This document shows positions 14,560 to 22,532 of a DNA stretch of 25,191 nt, piece by piece. The first letter of the stretch is position 1. Each line of letters starts with the position of its first letter. The stretch is taken from assembly GCA_964403795.1 (NCBI GenBank), contig CAYOHP010000021.1:23175-48365 (forward strand). Direction: 5' to 3'. Source of the stretch: CAYOHP01 sp964403795 [NCBI: uncultured bacterium] (GTDB lineage: Bacteria > Muiribacteriota > UBA6191 > CAZXTJ01). Under the pieces are notes generated by a model. The model saw nothing but the letters and a program-made list of their open reading frames with translations, was not told the origin of the DNA and ran no database searches. The position numbers were made by a program, and so were the translations under genes.

Positions 14560-16089
14560 CTACCTTCCCGTAGCCGTCCAGACCGGTACCATGACGACCC
14601 CCTCCCCGGGATCGCCCACCGCCTCGGCCCGTCCCGCCAGGCAGAACAGACCGACCAGCGCGGCCGTGGTGGCGTCGAGCTCGTCATGGGACTTCCCATC
14701 CCGGACCCCGAGGCGGAGCCGCGCCAGCCCCGCCGCCAGGCCGGCCAGGTCGTCCTGCTTGCGGGGCAGGCCCAGGGCGTCCTGGGCCGCGCCCGGGAAG
14801 CACTCGACCACCTCGAGCCCGCGCTCGCGCATCCCGCGTGCCAGCTCCATGCCGCGCTCGGTCAGGGCCCGCATCCCCGGCATGAGCGGCGGGTAGGCCG
14901 GCACCCGGCGCGAGGCCAGTACCCGCTCGGCCTCCCGGACCCCGGCACCTCCCCGCGGCCGCGACAGCGGCGCGTCGATCGCCACCAGGTCCGGAGCCGC
15001 GGCCGAGGTCAATCCCAGGATGTCGACGTCCCGGGACACCAGGCTGGTGGTCAACCGGGTGCGGTCGAGCCGGGCCCAGCCGGTCGGGTTGTCGGGACTG
15101 GCCCTGAGGTCGATCCCGACGACGACCGGGGAGTGCCCGAGTCGCGCCTCGGCCTCCTCGAGCAACCGTTCGAGTGCCGGACCCGCGGCCCGGACCCGAG
15201 GCAGGACCTCGCCCGGCTGCCGCGGCCCCTCGGGCTCGATCACGGCTCCCGGGATCGGTTCCACGCCCTCGACCTCGGGGTGTCGCCGGTAGAACTCTCC
15301 CAGCAAGCGGGCCGCCACCCGGGGCATCATCTCCACGTCCGCCTTGTTGTAGGCGAGCAGCCGGTGGAAGGCCGATACGTCCCCGCCCCGGGCCAGGTGC
15401 CAGAGGACCACCGCCTCGTACCCGCCCATGCCGGCCACTTCCTCGGGCCGCGAGAGCCCGAGGCGGGCCTCGATCTCCTTCAATCCGCCGCGCTGCCCCG
15501 CGGCCCGCGCCACGTCGAGCAGGTCGACATGGGCGGCGGGCTCCCGGAAGCCCGGGACGTGGTGGGCCAGGAACGGCAGGTCGAAGCGCTTGCCGTTGAA
15601 GGTCACCAGGAGCGGGGTCTCGGCGATCCAGGCAGCCACCCGATCCATGGGCTCTGGCCAGACCCAGTGGCGGAACTCGCCGCCCCGGAGCATGCCGATC
15701 ACGGTCACGTGCCCGTAGTAGCGGGAGACGCCGGTGGTCTCGATGTCGAGCCACCCCGCCTCCGGGAAGCCCTCGGCCAGCACCCGCCAGTGTTCCCGCG
15801 AGGCGAAGCGGTCCACGAACCAGCCGAGGTCGCGACGATCCCGCGCCTCCCGGCTCTCGGCCAGCACGGCCCGCCAGCGCGCCGCCTCGGCCGGCCACGC
15901 CGACCCTCCCCCGCCCCGCTTCCCCGGCGGCGCGCCGCGCCCGGCGCCGAGCAGCTCGGCCCGGGAGACTCCCCCGGCCAGGGCTTCGTCCAGGCGCTCC
16001 CAGCTGTCGTAGCCGCCTTCCCTGAGGCGCGCGGCACGCTCCGGACCGATTCCCGGCAGATGGGTGAGACAGCGGTCCAGGAAGCCCAC
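14560..16089 (-). CDS. HhH - RNase H-like exonuclease - DUF429 fusion protein
   Basis: A 509-residue cytoplasmic protein with three parts. Residues 8-40 (LTHLPGIGPERAARLREGGYDSW) form a helix-hairpin-helix DNA-binding motif. Residues 112-265 form a DEDD-type RNase H-like exonuclease domain related to YprB: WLDIETTG supplies D115 and E117, TFNGKRFDLPFL supplies D170, and YNKADVEMM supplies D251. Residues 322-485 match DUF429, a second predicted RNase H fold, with VVVGIDLRASPDNPTGWA (D327), LVAIDAPLS (D372), VVECFPGAAQDALGL and HDELDATTAALVGLF. The start is GTG 16089, with AGGAG 4 nt upstream; the open frame continues further but is unlike protein. The combination suggests a nuclease that acts on structured or damaged nucleic acid; the fusion of the two folds is unusual to my knowledge. 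Confidence 0.85.
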   Translation of the reverse strand: MGFLDRCLTHLPGIGPERAARLREGGYDSWERLDEALAGGVSRAELLGAGRGAPPGKRGGGGSAWPAEAARWRAVLAESREARDRRDLGWFVDRFASREHWRVLAEGFPEAGWLDIETTGVSRYYGHVTVIGMLRGGEFRHWVWPEPMDRVAAWIAETPLLVTFNGKRFDLPFLAHHVPGFREPAAHVDLLDVARAAGQRGGLKEIEARLGLSRPEEVAGMGGYEAVVLWHLARGGDVSAFHRLLAYNKADVEMMPRVAARLLGEFYRRHPEVEGVEPIPGAVIEPEGPRQPGEVLPRVRAAGPALERLLEEAEARLGHSPVVVGIDLRASPDNPTGWARLDRTRLTTSLVSRDVDILGLTSAAAPDLVAIDAPLSRPRGGAGVREAERVLASRRVPAYPPLMPGMRALTERGMELARGMRERGLEVVECFPGAAQDALGLPRKQDDLAGLAAGLARLRLGVRDGKSHDELDATTAALVGLFCLAGRAEAVGDPGEGVVMVPVWTATGR

Positions 16090-16246
16090 GCTACTCCTGG
16101 CGGGGGTCGTAGACACGCAATGGGGTGCGCTGCGGATCGGTTTCCACCTTCCCGACCGTAGCAGGCGACGGCCGGCACCGGTCCCGATCCCGTGGCGCTC
16201 GGGCCGGCGCCTTGGTCCGTCCGGCCCGATTCCCGCGAACCGACGG

Positions 16247-16252
16247 TATCCT
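16247..16252 (+). promoter_or_regulatory. -10 box candidate of LRR gene
   Basis: TATCCT ends 16 nt before the ATG at 16269, with GAGAGGAG between as ribosome binding site. The spacing matches that of the small membrane-protein gene. Confidence 0.35.
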
Positions 16253-16268
16253 GCGGAGAGGAGCGCCC

Positions 16269-17068
16269 ATGATCGATTCCCCTCGCCGTCTGGGGCTCCC
16301 GGGGCTCGTGGCAGTCCCTGGCGTCCTGCTGCTTGCCCTGGTCCTGGGCCTTGGCCGGGGACCGGAGATCCCCGGCGGCTCGGTTCTCCGGGGCTCGTTC
16401 TTCCCGGCCTGGCTCGACCGGGCCGGCGAGGCCAGCCCCGAGCATGCGACCAGCGGAGCCGAGCTGGAGCGGCTCCTCGATCGCATCCCGGCGCCCCGGT
16501 TCCTGGTCCTGGATCTCGATCGCCTCGAGGAGTCCTCGCTGACCCGGGCAGCCGGGATCGACGAGCTGGTGGGAGTCGCGCTCTCGGGTGACGGGGGAGG
16601 CGGAAGGGCGAGGAGGACGCTGGAGGCGCTCGCATCCTTGCCCCGCCTGGCCGCCATCGACCTCTCGGAGTGCCACGGCATTTCCGATCCCGACCTCGAT
16701 CCGCTCGCTTGGATGCGCGGCCTCCGGTCGCTCACCGTGGGCGGGTTCGGTCGCAGGACACCGGTTGGGGACTCGACCCTCGCCAGGCTGGCGGGATCGA
16801 GGGTCCTCCAGGAGCTCTCGCTGGTGGGATGCGAGGTGTCGGCGACCGGCCTCCGAGCCATCGGCGGGATGGAGCGCCTGGAGAGCCTCGACCTCTCCGA
16901 TGCCGAAGGCGCCAGCGACCTTGACTATGCCGAACTCGCCTCGCTCCGGCGCCTCGAGTGGCTGCGGCTCGCCCGCATCTCGAGGAGCTCGACCTCACGG
17001 GCTGTGCGGGCCTGGACACCGGCAGGCTCTCCCCGCGGTCCTCCCGGCTCCGCATCCTCGGCCCGTGA
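16269..17068 (+). CDS. Membrane-anchored leucine-rich-repeat protein, apparent frameshift
   Basis: The protein starts at ATG with GGAG 5 nt upstream and has a single N-terminal membrane segment (LPGLVAVPGVLLLALVLGLG). Leucine-rich repeats follow, for example LAAIDLSECHGISD, LRSLTVGGFGRR, LQELSLVGCEVSATGLRAI and LESLDLSDAEGAS, of the 24-residue cysteine-containing type found in planctomycete and plant LRR proteins. In the sequence as given, the frame leaves LRR character after LEWLRLA (about 16976) and runs to 17498. In the next frame the repeat resumes at once as PHLEELDLTGCAGLD and ends at TGA 17066-17068. One extra C in the CCC run at 16971-16973 would restore a single LRR protein of about 266 residues. 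The restored stop overlaps a GTG at 17065. LRR domains bind proteins; the partner is unknown. Confidence 0.65.
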
Positions 17069-17173
17069 GCCTGGGGCCGCGCCACGGGAACGCCGGCGAG
17101 CCCGCCGCGGATCGCCCCTGCCATCGGTTTCCTGCTCGCCCTGGGGTTCTCTCTGGCTGCGCCGTCCCGGGTC

Positions 17174-19132
17174 ATGGGGCGGGCCGTGGCGCGGGTGTCG
17201 CCCGACCCGCCCGCGGTCGCCGCCGTCCTGGGCCGCCACCGGATCCCCTCGGCAGTGGTGGGTCTGGTCGAGGCCGGTGGCCTCTCCTGGAGCTACGCCC
17301 ACGGCCAGGTCTCCAGGGGCGGACGCCAGCCCGTCGGACCCGAGACCCTGTTCCGGGTCGGATCCATCTCCAAGGTCGTGGTGGCCCTGGCCTTGGCCCG
17401 GGCGCTTTCCGAACGGGGCCTGGACCTGGACACTCCCGTGGGCCGGGTACTCCCCGACCTGCGGATCTCCAATCCCTGGGCCGACCTGGCGCCGGTGACG
17501 GCCGCCCACCTGTTGGAGCACGCCTCGGGGCTGGAGGATGCCCACTCGGACGAGGTCCTGGCCCCCGCCAAGGCACCGCGACCGAGCGTGCTGGAGGTCC
17601 TGGAGCGGCATCCCGAGCGGCTCCGGATCCAGTGGCGACCGGGCACCCGGTTCGCCTACTCCAACCGGGGAACCATGGTGGCGGCCCGCATGGTGGAGCG
17701 GCTGACCGGACTCCCCTTCGAGGCGGCGGCCCGGGCCCTGGTGCTCGATCCCGACGGACTCCACTCCACCCGCTTCAGCCTGGGGCCTCCGGAAGAAGCC
17801 CTACTGGCCGACGGCTACCAGGCCGGCCACGCGGCGCTGACCGAGAAGCGGTCCCCGTGGTTCTGGGCCGCCGCCGACATGGTGTCGACGCCCCGGGACC
17901 TCGGGCGGTTGACCGCCCTGCTGGCCGATGGCGGTCGCCTCCAGGGCGTCCAGGTGCTTCCCGAGGAGCTGGTCCGAAGAGCCGAGACCCCCACCTCCAC
18001 CCTGGCGGCCGGAGCCGGGATCCGGGTCGGGGCGGGTGCCGGCCTCTCGCTCCGGCCCAGCCCCTGGGGGCGCCTGGCCGGCCACTACGGTGGCGGGTAC
18101 GGGGGGATGGCGCTTTTCCGGTACCTGCCCGGGACCGGCCGCGGCTACCTCCTGATCCTGACCTGCGCCTGCTGCGAGCAGGCCTTCCACCAGCTGCAGG
18201 TGGTCCTGCAGGAAGCGGCCTTCGAGGGGCTGCCTCGGCTCCCACCGGCGCCTCCGGTCCCGGATCCCGAGCGGTCCGCCCGCATCGGGAGCTACCGCGC
18301 CGCCAACCCCTGGTACCCCTCGACCCGGGTCCTCGATGCCCTCTCCGACGGACTCCTGGTCACGTCCTCGACCCCGGATCAGGACCCGGGCCTGGTCGCA
18401 TGGCCAATGGCCCGTGAGCCCGTCCCGCTGGTCTCCCTGGGCGAGGGCCGCTACCGGGCCCGCGACGCCCCGGAGGCCACCCACGCCTTCGTGGCCGACG
18501 ACCGCGGCCGGGCGGTGTTGGTGGGAGGGGATGCCTACTTCGTGCGGACCCGGCTGCCCCGGGCCTGGATCCTCCGCTCGGCCCTGGCCACGGCCGTCCT
18601 CCTGGTGATCGTCTCCTGGCCGGCCGCCTCTACATGCGGCAGATTCCCACATCCGACCCCGGAGTTCGCCCCGCCTTCGATCGAGGATCGGGTCCAGGCA
18701 TCCCTCTTGCGTTTGGCGCGCCGACGACCGTCCCGCGTCGCTGGGACGCGTCCGGATCCGGAAAGTGGGGAAGCATGCTCGACACGAGCCTCGAAGGGCC
18801 GGCCATCGATCTGGACCTGCTCCGCCTCGAGCACGAGCGCACCCGCAGGGTGTGCGTGTTCGCCATGGAGCTGGCGGGGCGGATCCGTGCCCAAGGCACT
18901 CTCTCGCCCCGGGATCCGTCGCTGGCCGAGGCCGTGTTCGGGTTCCTGGCGATCCAGGCGCCCCTGGGACCGACCGAGGAGGTCGTGCTGGACTGGCTGG
19001 CGGAGCCCACCAGGCCCGAGAGGTCGCCGCTGGAATCCTGGATCCGCAACGCCAGCTCGTGCCTCGTCAGGCTCGTCGAGGCGAGCCGCACCGGCCGGGC
19101 CACCCGCGCGGATCCGGCGCTGGCGACCTTGA
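17174..19132 (+). CDS. Class C beta-lactamase-like serine hydrolase, boundaries damaged
   Basis: The catalytic domain has all three motifs of the penicillin-binding/class C family: S64-I-S-K67 in RVGSISKVV, Y162-S-N164 in RFAYSNRG, and H304-Y-G306-G in GHYGGGYGG. Such proteins hydrolyse peptides, esters or lactams, usually outside the cytoplasm. A hydrophobic segment (ILRSALATAVLLVIVSW) near residue 465 suggests a C-terminal membrane anchor. From ATG 17174 there is no signal peptide, but the same frame upstream encodes AIGFLLALGFSLAAPSRV, a typical one, without a normal start codon. Removing one C from the CCCC run at 17115-17118 joins it to GTG 17065, which overlaps the LRR stop as GTGA. At the 3' end no frame has a stop between about 18610 and the next gene, so the nominal frame runs on to 19132 over that gene; coding probably ends near 18640. 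Confidence 0.65.
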   Translation: MGRAVARVSPDPPAVAAVLGRHRIPSAVVGLVEAGGLSWSYAHGQVSRGGRQPVGPETLFRVGSISKVVVALALARALSERGLDLDTPVGRVLPDLRISNPWADLAPVTAAHLLEHASGLEDAHSDEVLAPAKAPRPSVLEVLERHPERLRIQWRPGTRFAYSNRGTMVAARMVERLTGLPFEAAARALVLDPDGLHSTRFSLGPPEEALLADGYQAGHAALTEKRSPWFWAAADMVSTPRDLGRLTALLADGGRLQGVQVLPEELVRRAETPTSTLAAGAGIRVGAGAGLSLRPSPWGRLAGHYGGGYGGMALFRYLPGTGRGYLLILTCACCEQAFHQLQVVLQEAAFEGLPRLPPAPPVPDPERSARIGSYRAANPWYPSTRVLDALSDGLLVTSSTPDQDPGLVAWPMAREPVPLVSLGEGRYRARDAPEATHAFVADDRGRAVLVGGDAYFVRTRLPRAWILRSALATAVLLVIVSWPAASTCGRFPHPTPEFAPPSIEDRVQASLLRLARRRPSRVAGTRPDPESGEACSTRASKGRPSIWTCSASSTSAPAGCACSPWSWRGGSVPKALSRPGIRRWPRPCSGSWRSRRPWDRPRRSCWTGWRSPPGPRGRRWNPGSATPARASSGSSRRAAPAGPPARIRRWRP

Positions 19133-19380
19133 TCGAGGAGGCGGCCCGCAACGCCAGGCAGCGGGCCGACGCGTCTGCCTCGGCGAGCATCATCGTGGCT
19201 CTGCGGGGAGCCTTCGAGCCCGCGCTCCACCATCGCCTGGAGAGCCGCAGGGCCAGCCAGAGGGCCCGCCTGCGCCGGCTGGTCGAAGCCCAGGCGCGGC
19301 TCATCGAGCCGGCCGAGGCCTGGTCCCAGGCACCTGCCCTCCAGAGCGAGCCTGCCCGCTTCGGGGTCGAGTTCAGCTAG
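18775..19380 (+). CDS. Helical protein of unknown function
   Basis: A 201-residue, mostly alpha-helical, charged protein (IDLDLLRLEHERTRRVCVF, then RLESRRASQRARLRRLVEAQ). There is no signal peptide and no membrane segment. The start ATG 18775 is preceded by GGGGAAG; an in-frame ATG at 18634 would add residues that look non-coding. The frame shows strong GC at third positions and plausible amphipathic helices, which favours it over the overlapping minus-strand and serine-hydrolase frames. I do not recognise the family. The C-terminal end meets a possible decayed minus-strand coding segment. Confidence 0.55.
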   Translation: MLDTSLEGPAIDLDLLRLEHERTRRVCVFAMELAGRIRAQGTLSPRDPSLAEAVFGFLAIQAPLGPTEEVVLDWLAEPTRPERSPLESWIRNASSCLVRLVEASRTGRATRADPALATLIEEAARNARQRADASASASIIVALRGAFEPALHHRLESRRASQRARLRRLVEAQARLIEPAEAWSQAPALQSEPARFGVEFS

Positions 19381-19588
19381 GAGCCTGTCGAAGAGGGTTC
19401 CCTTGCCGGCGCCCACGCTACGGTGGTTGCGCTCCAGGAGCGCGCCCGCCACGCTCCCGAGCCAGGCGAAATGGGCCACCGCCCAGAGGGCGAGAAGCGT
19501 GGTGGCGGCCACCACCCCCAGGTCGCCGCGCAGGATCCGGGGCGCCGGGCCGATAGCGGTACGGGTGCGACCGGACCGGACCTTGGGC
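19380..19588 (-). pseudogene. Possible decayed minus-strand membrane-protein segment
   Basis: Downstream of the large RING protein's stop codon, the minus strand encodes PRILRGDLGVVAATTLLALW followed by AVAHFAWLGSVAGALLERNH and GKGTLFDRLLAELDPE, with good third-position GC and one clear membrane segment. No ATG/GTG start precedes it in frame except GTG 19515 inside the hydrophobic segment, and the frame then runs over the plus-strand helical gene. A GTG overlapping the RING stop (GTGA) is in a different frame, so a one-base slip could explain it. It may be a broken third gene of the RING operon, or chance. Confidence 0.3.
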
Positions 19589-22474
19589 TCACGACCCGAC
19601 GTCGGGAGGACCCGGCGACGCCTCCGCCCGTGTTCCCTCCCGGCTCCCCGCCGGCTCGCCCGGCGCTCTCGAGACGACCTCGATCGCCTCCTCGGCCGCG
19701 ATCGGCGCGGCGAGGCCGGCAGCGCCCGGCTCGGGCAGGGGCGGTCGCCCCGGACAACCCGGAGTGGGACAAGCTCCGGTCAGCTCCCAGCACTCGGGGT
19801 GCTGGCGCGCCTCGCAGAGCGGGCAGTCCGCACAGGTGGCGTCGATCTCCATGAGGCAGACCGGGCACATCGGGGCGGTTCCCTCGTCCGGCAACGGGGC
19901 TGGGCGCAAAGGAGGGGCCTCCCCGCCTTCCCCCTCGGCTCGGGAGGGATCCGGCACCGGATCGACCGGCAAGGCCACCGCTACGTCCCCGGCCAGGAGC
20001 GGCAGCGTCAGCGGCAGGAGGTAGCGGAAGAGCACCCGGCCCTCGGAGGAGACCTGCACGTCCAGGTTGCCGACGAGCTCGAGGGTGCCCGGGGCCAGGT
20101 CGAGGGCCCGGAGAGGGCAGTACACCGCCAGGCGGCCGACCCGTTCCTCCCCGGGCTCGAGCAGGATTCGGGCCCGGCTGGCGCTGGTGAAGGCCCCGGC
20201 CTCGTTCCGGTAGCGGTCGGCCCTGCCCGGGAAGAGCGCGCCCGAGGCGCGCCGGATCCGGACCGAGGTCTCGAAGACCGCCTCGGGGGCCACCCCGCGG
20301 GCTTCGACCGTGAGTCCCACCGCCAGTCCCCGCTGTCCGTTCACCCGCACCGGGTCGACCCGGGGGCGGAGCAGGCGCAGCTCGCCGGTGGCCACCACCT
20401 CCTCGGCCTCGAACCCGAGCTGACCGCGCACCCCGAACCAGCAGCCGAAGACCAGCCCCACCACCCAGGCGGAGATCTCGCCGAGGGCGGGTCCGGCTTC
20501 GATCAGCCGTCGCCCCAACCACCAGGCCGGCAACACCGCCACCATGAAGCAGCGGAACACCGCGGTCCCGTAGACCTCGCTCCAGGTGCCGGGCGCCACG
20601 AGCAGCAGGCGCGCCGGGCGGGCCCCGGGATCGGGCACCGCCAGGGCGTGGCTGCGGCGGGGCGGGGGGATGGAGAGGAGCGGGGCGTCCAGGCTCGGCT
20701 CCGGGCAGGGCGGTCCAGGGCGCACGGGTTCGGGTTCAGGCTCGCGTTCCGGTTCGGGTTCGGGCTCGGGCCTGGGCTCAGGTCCGGGTCCAGACACGGG
20801 CACCGGCACGGACTCGGGCTCGGGTCCGCCCACGGATTCAGCCACGGGGACGGGGACCTGCACCGGGGGAGAAGGCGAAGGGGACAGGAGCGTCGGGGGA
20901 GACGGCGACGGCGGCGGATCCGAACCCCGGACCGGCGGCCGGCTCAGCAGCGGCGCATGGGGGACGAGGAGCCCCACCTCGACCGGCGCCGGAGAGGGGA
21001 CGGCCTCGTCTCCGACGGGCTCGGCCACGACCTCGAGGTGCCGGAACGCCGAGAGATCCGGCCTGACCACTAGCGATCCCACCGTGACGCGCTGCGTCCA
21101 GCGAAGTCGTCCGGGCACGCCGTTCGACCCGTCGGGCTCGGGTGCGAGTCTCGCCCGGAACTCCCCACCCTCGCCGGTCCAACGCGGCTCGGTGCACCCG
21201 ACCGGCCGCCCCGCCTCGCGGAGGACGACCGCCCACTCCACCGGTGTCGCGGTCCCGGCCGGGCCCGCCGGCACCGTGAGATCGAGCACCAGCGTGCCGC
21301 CCTCCGGGCCGTCCTCGACCTCGGCGGCGAGCACGCCCCGGGACGGGCCTCCGCCCGCCACCCCGGTCACCCGGTCCCGGAGCTCGACCAGGGCTTGGGC
21401 CGCGGCGGCCCATGCGGATCCCAGGGCCGAACCGGGCGGCGCACGGCCCGGCTCCGCACCGACGGATTCCCCCGCCGCGGGGGACGCGGAAGGCTCCTCG
21501 GGCGGCACCTCCGGGGGAGGGACCGGAGGCGACGCCGGAGTCGGCGCGGGCACTGGCTCGGGAAGCGGCGCCGGGGTGGGCGCGGGCGCGGCCACCGGGA
21601 GCGGCGCCGGAGTCGGTCCCGGCGACCGGATCGCCGCCGGGCTCGCGCTCGAGCCCGGAGTCGGCCGGGGACGGGGAACCGCAGGAGCAGGAGGTGGTGG
21701 CGGAGGCGGGACCGGGACCGGGACCGGGGCATGCGCCCCGACCATCGCTTCGACTTCGAAGGGAGGGAGCTCGAGACGGGTACCGCTCATCTCGACGGTC
21801 GCCTCCAGCACCAGGTGACGGAAGCTCGGACCTCGGCCCGAACCGGGAATCACCCCGAAGGGGAGGAAGGTCGCGATCGGGAAGGCGGGAGGTCGGGTCT
21901 CCCCTTCCCCTCCGGCAGGGATGGTGCGGGTCCGCACCGCGGCCGCCTCGCCCACCCTCCCCCGGTACCGGAGGACCACGGCCGGCAGGTAGGAACCGCC
22001 CTCCATCACCCGGATGCCGAGACCCACGGGACGCCCCAGGGTCAGGACCGAGGGTCGGATCGAGGCCACTGCCAGCACCCCGGGTTCGCCGTCGAGTTCC
22101 ACCACCCTCCACCAGCAGTCCTCGATCTGGAGCTGGTCGTCGCCGGGCAAGGGAGGCCGGCCACCGATCCTCCCGGTCGCCACGAGCAGGCCGAGGACCA
22201 CGGCCAGGCCCAGGAGGATCGCACTCCCGACCAGCAGCCCGACCAGGGCCAGCCCCGCCGCCAGTACCGTGAGGCGTCCCCCGGTCCCGGCGCTCCCTCC
22301 GGGAGGCACCAACAGGCGGGCCGGGATGTCGGGAACCAGACGCGACCCGCACCCGGTGCAGGGGTCGGTCCGACCTGGGGGAACCGGCGTCCCGCAACGA
22401 CCGCAATGATCGGCCATCGCGCCTGCCGACATGGAGGCCCCATTGCGGGCCCCGCCGCCCCCGGAGTCTCCCAT
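19589..22474 (-). CDS. Large membrane protein with N-terminal zinc ribbon and C-terminal RING-type finger
   Basis: A 961-residue protein. C24-x2-C27 and C39-x2-C42 form a zinc ribbon, followed by a long hydrophobic region (residues 68-100, one or two membrane passes). A beta-rich extracytoplasmic-like region, a Pro/Ala/Thr-rich linker, a second beta-rich region, a Pro/Glu linker (PEPEPEPEREPEPEP) and two more hydrophobic segments near residues 630-690 follow. Residues 870-907 carry a RING-type finger, CPVC...CPLCEARQHPECWELTG...C, spaced C-x2-C-x10-C-x2-C-x4-H-x2-C-x6-C-x4-C. This resembles the prokaryotic RING finger family 1 (from memory), whose biochemical role is unproven. The ATG at 22474 lies 7 nt after TAGGCT; ATG 22417, just before the zinc ribbon, is an alternative. 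The gene lies 58 nt downstream of the second RING protein. Confidence 0.75.
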   Translation of the reverse strand: MGDSGGGGARNGASMSAGAMADHCGRCGTPVPPGRTDPCTGCGSRLVPDIPARLLVPPGGSAGTGGRLTVLAAGLALVGLLVGSAILLGLAVVLGLLVATGRIGGRPPLPGDDQLQIEDCWWRVVELDGEPGVLAVASIRPSVLTLGRPVGLGIRVMEGGSYLPAVVLRYRGRVGEAAAVRTRTIPAGGEGETRPPAFPIATFLPFGVIPGSGRGPSFRHLVLEATVEMSGTRLELPPFEVEAMVGAHAPVPVPVPPPPPPPAPAVPRPRPTPGSSASPAAIRSPGPTPAPLPVAAPAPTPAPLPEPVPAPTPASPPVPPPEVPPEEPSASPAAGESVGAEPGRAPPGSALGSAWAAAAQALVELRDRVTGVAGGGPSRGVLAAEVEDGPEGGTLVLDLTVPAGPAGTATPVEWAVVLREAGRPVGCTEPRWTGEGGEFRARLAPEPDGSNGVPGRLRWTQRVTVGSLVVRPDLSAFRHLEVVAEPVGDEAVPSPAPVEVGLLVPHAPLLSRPPVRGSDPPPSPSPPTLLSPSPSPPVQVPVPVAESVGGPEPESVPVPVSGPGPEPRPEPEPEPEREPEPEPVRPGPPCPEPSLDAPLLSIPPPRRSHALAVPDPGARPARLLLVAPGTWSEVYGTAVFRCFMVAVLPAWWLGRRLIEAGPALGEISAWVVGLVFGCWFGVRGQLGFEAEEVVATGELRLLRPRVDPVRVNGQRGLAVGLTVEARGVAPEAVFETSVRIRRASGALFPGRADRYRNEAGAFTSASRARILLEPGEERVGRLAVYCPLRALDLAPGTLELVGNLDVQVSSEGRVLFRYLLPLTLPLLAGDVAVALPVDPVPDPSRAEGEGGEAPPLRPAPLPDEGTAPMCPVCLMEIDATCADCPLCEARQHPECWELTGACPTPGCPGRPPLPEPGAAGLAAPIAAEEAIEVVSRAPGEPAGSREGTRAEASPGPPDVGS
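19754..19867 (-). other. RING-type zinc finger coding segment
   Basis: This segment encodes residues 870-907 of the large membrane protein. The last six ligands are spaced exactly as in the RING finger of the neighbouring gene (C-x2-C-x4-H-x2-C-x6-C-x4-C), including the conserved Cys-Trp after the histidine. Confidence 0.7.
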
Positions 22475-22481
22475 GCATGAA

Positions 22482-22487
22482 AGCCTA
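22482..22487 (-). promoter_or_regulatory. -10 box candidate of large RING gene
   Basis: TAGGCT on the minus strand ends 7 nt before the ATG at 22474 with no ribosome binding site, a near-leaderless arrangement. A weak TTCGAG lies 17 nt upstream. If real, the gene has its own promoter inside the two-gene RING cluster. Confidence 0.3.
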
Positions 22488-22532
22488 GACCCGCGGCCCC
22501 GAGGCTCGAACCCGACGCGTCGGATCGACGAA

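Noticed and set aside
12223-16161. A 1312-residue plus-strand open frame
   Set aside because: It lies opposite the metalloprotease and nuclease-fusion genes, both with catalytic motifs; the composition is that of an antisense shadow.
16588-18417. A 609-residue plus-strand frame starting within the LRR gene
   Set aside because: It shares only the first few residues after GTG 17065 with a plausible start; the rest is a frame-shifted reading of the serine hydrolase, without SxxK or YxN.
19377-20522. A 381-residue minus-strand frame
   Set aside because: It overlaps the RING-finger end of the large membrane protein in another frame and has shadow composition; only its start region next to 19590 (GTGA) is of interest.
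20700-21740. Simple-sequence repeats rich in GGTTCGGG and GGGACCGG types
   Set aside because: They are the DNA of the Pro/Glu and Pro/Ala linkers of the large RING protein and show no independent element structure.
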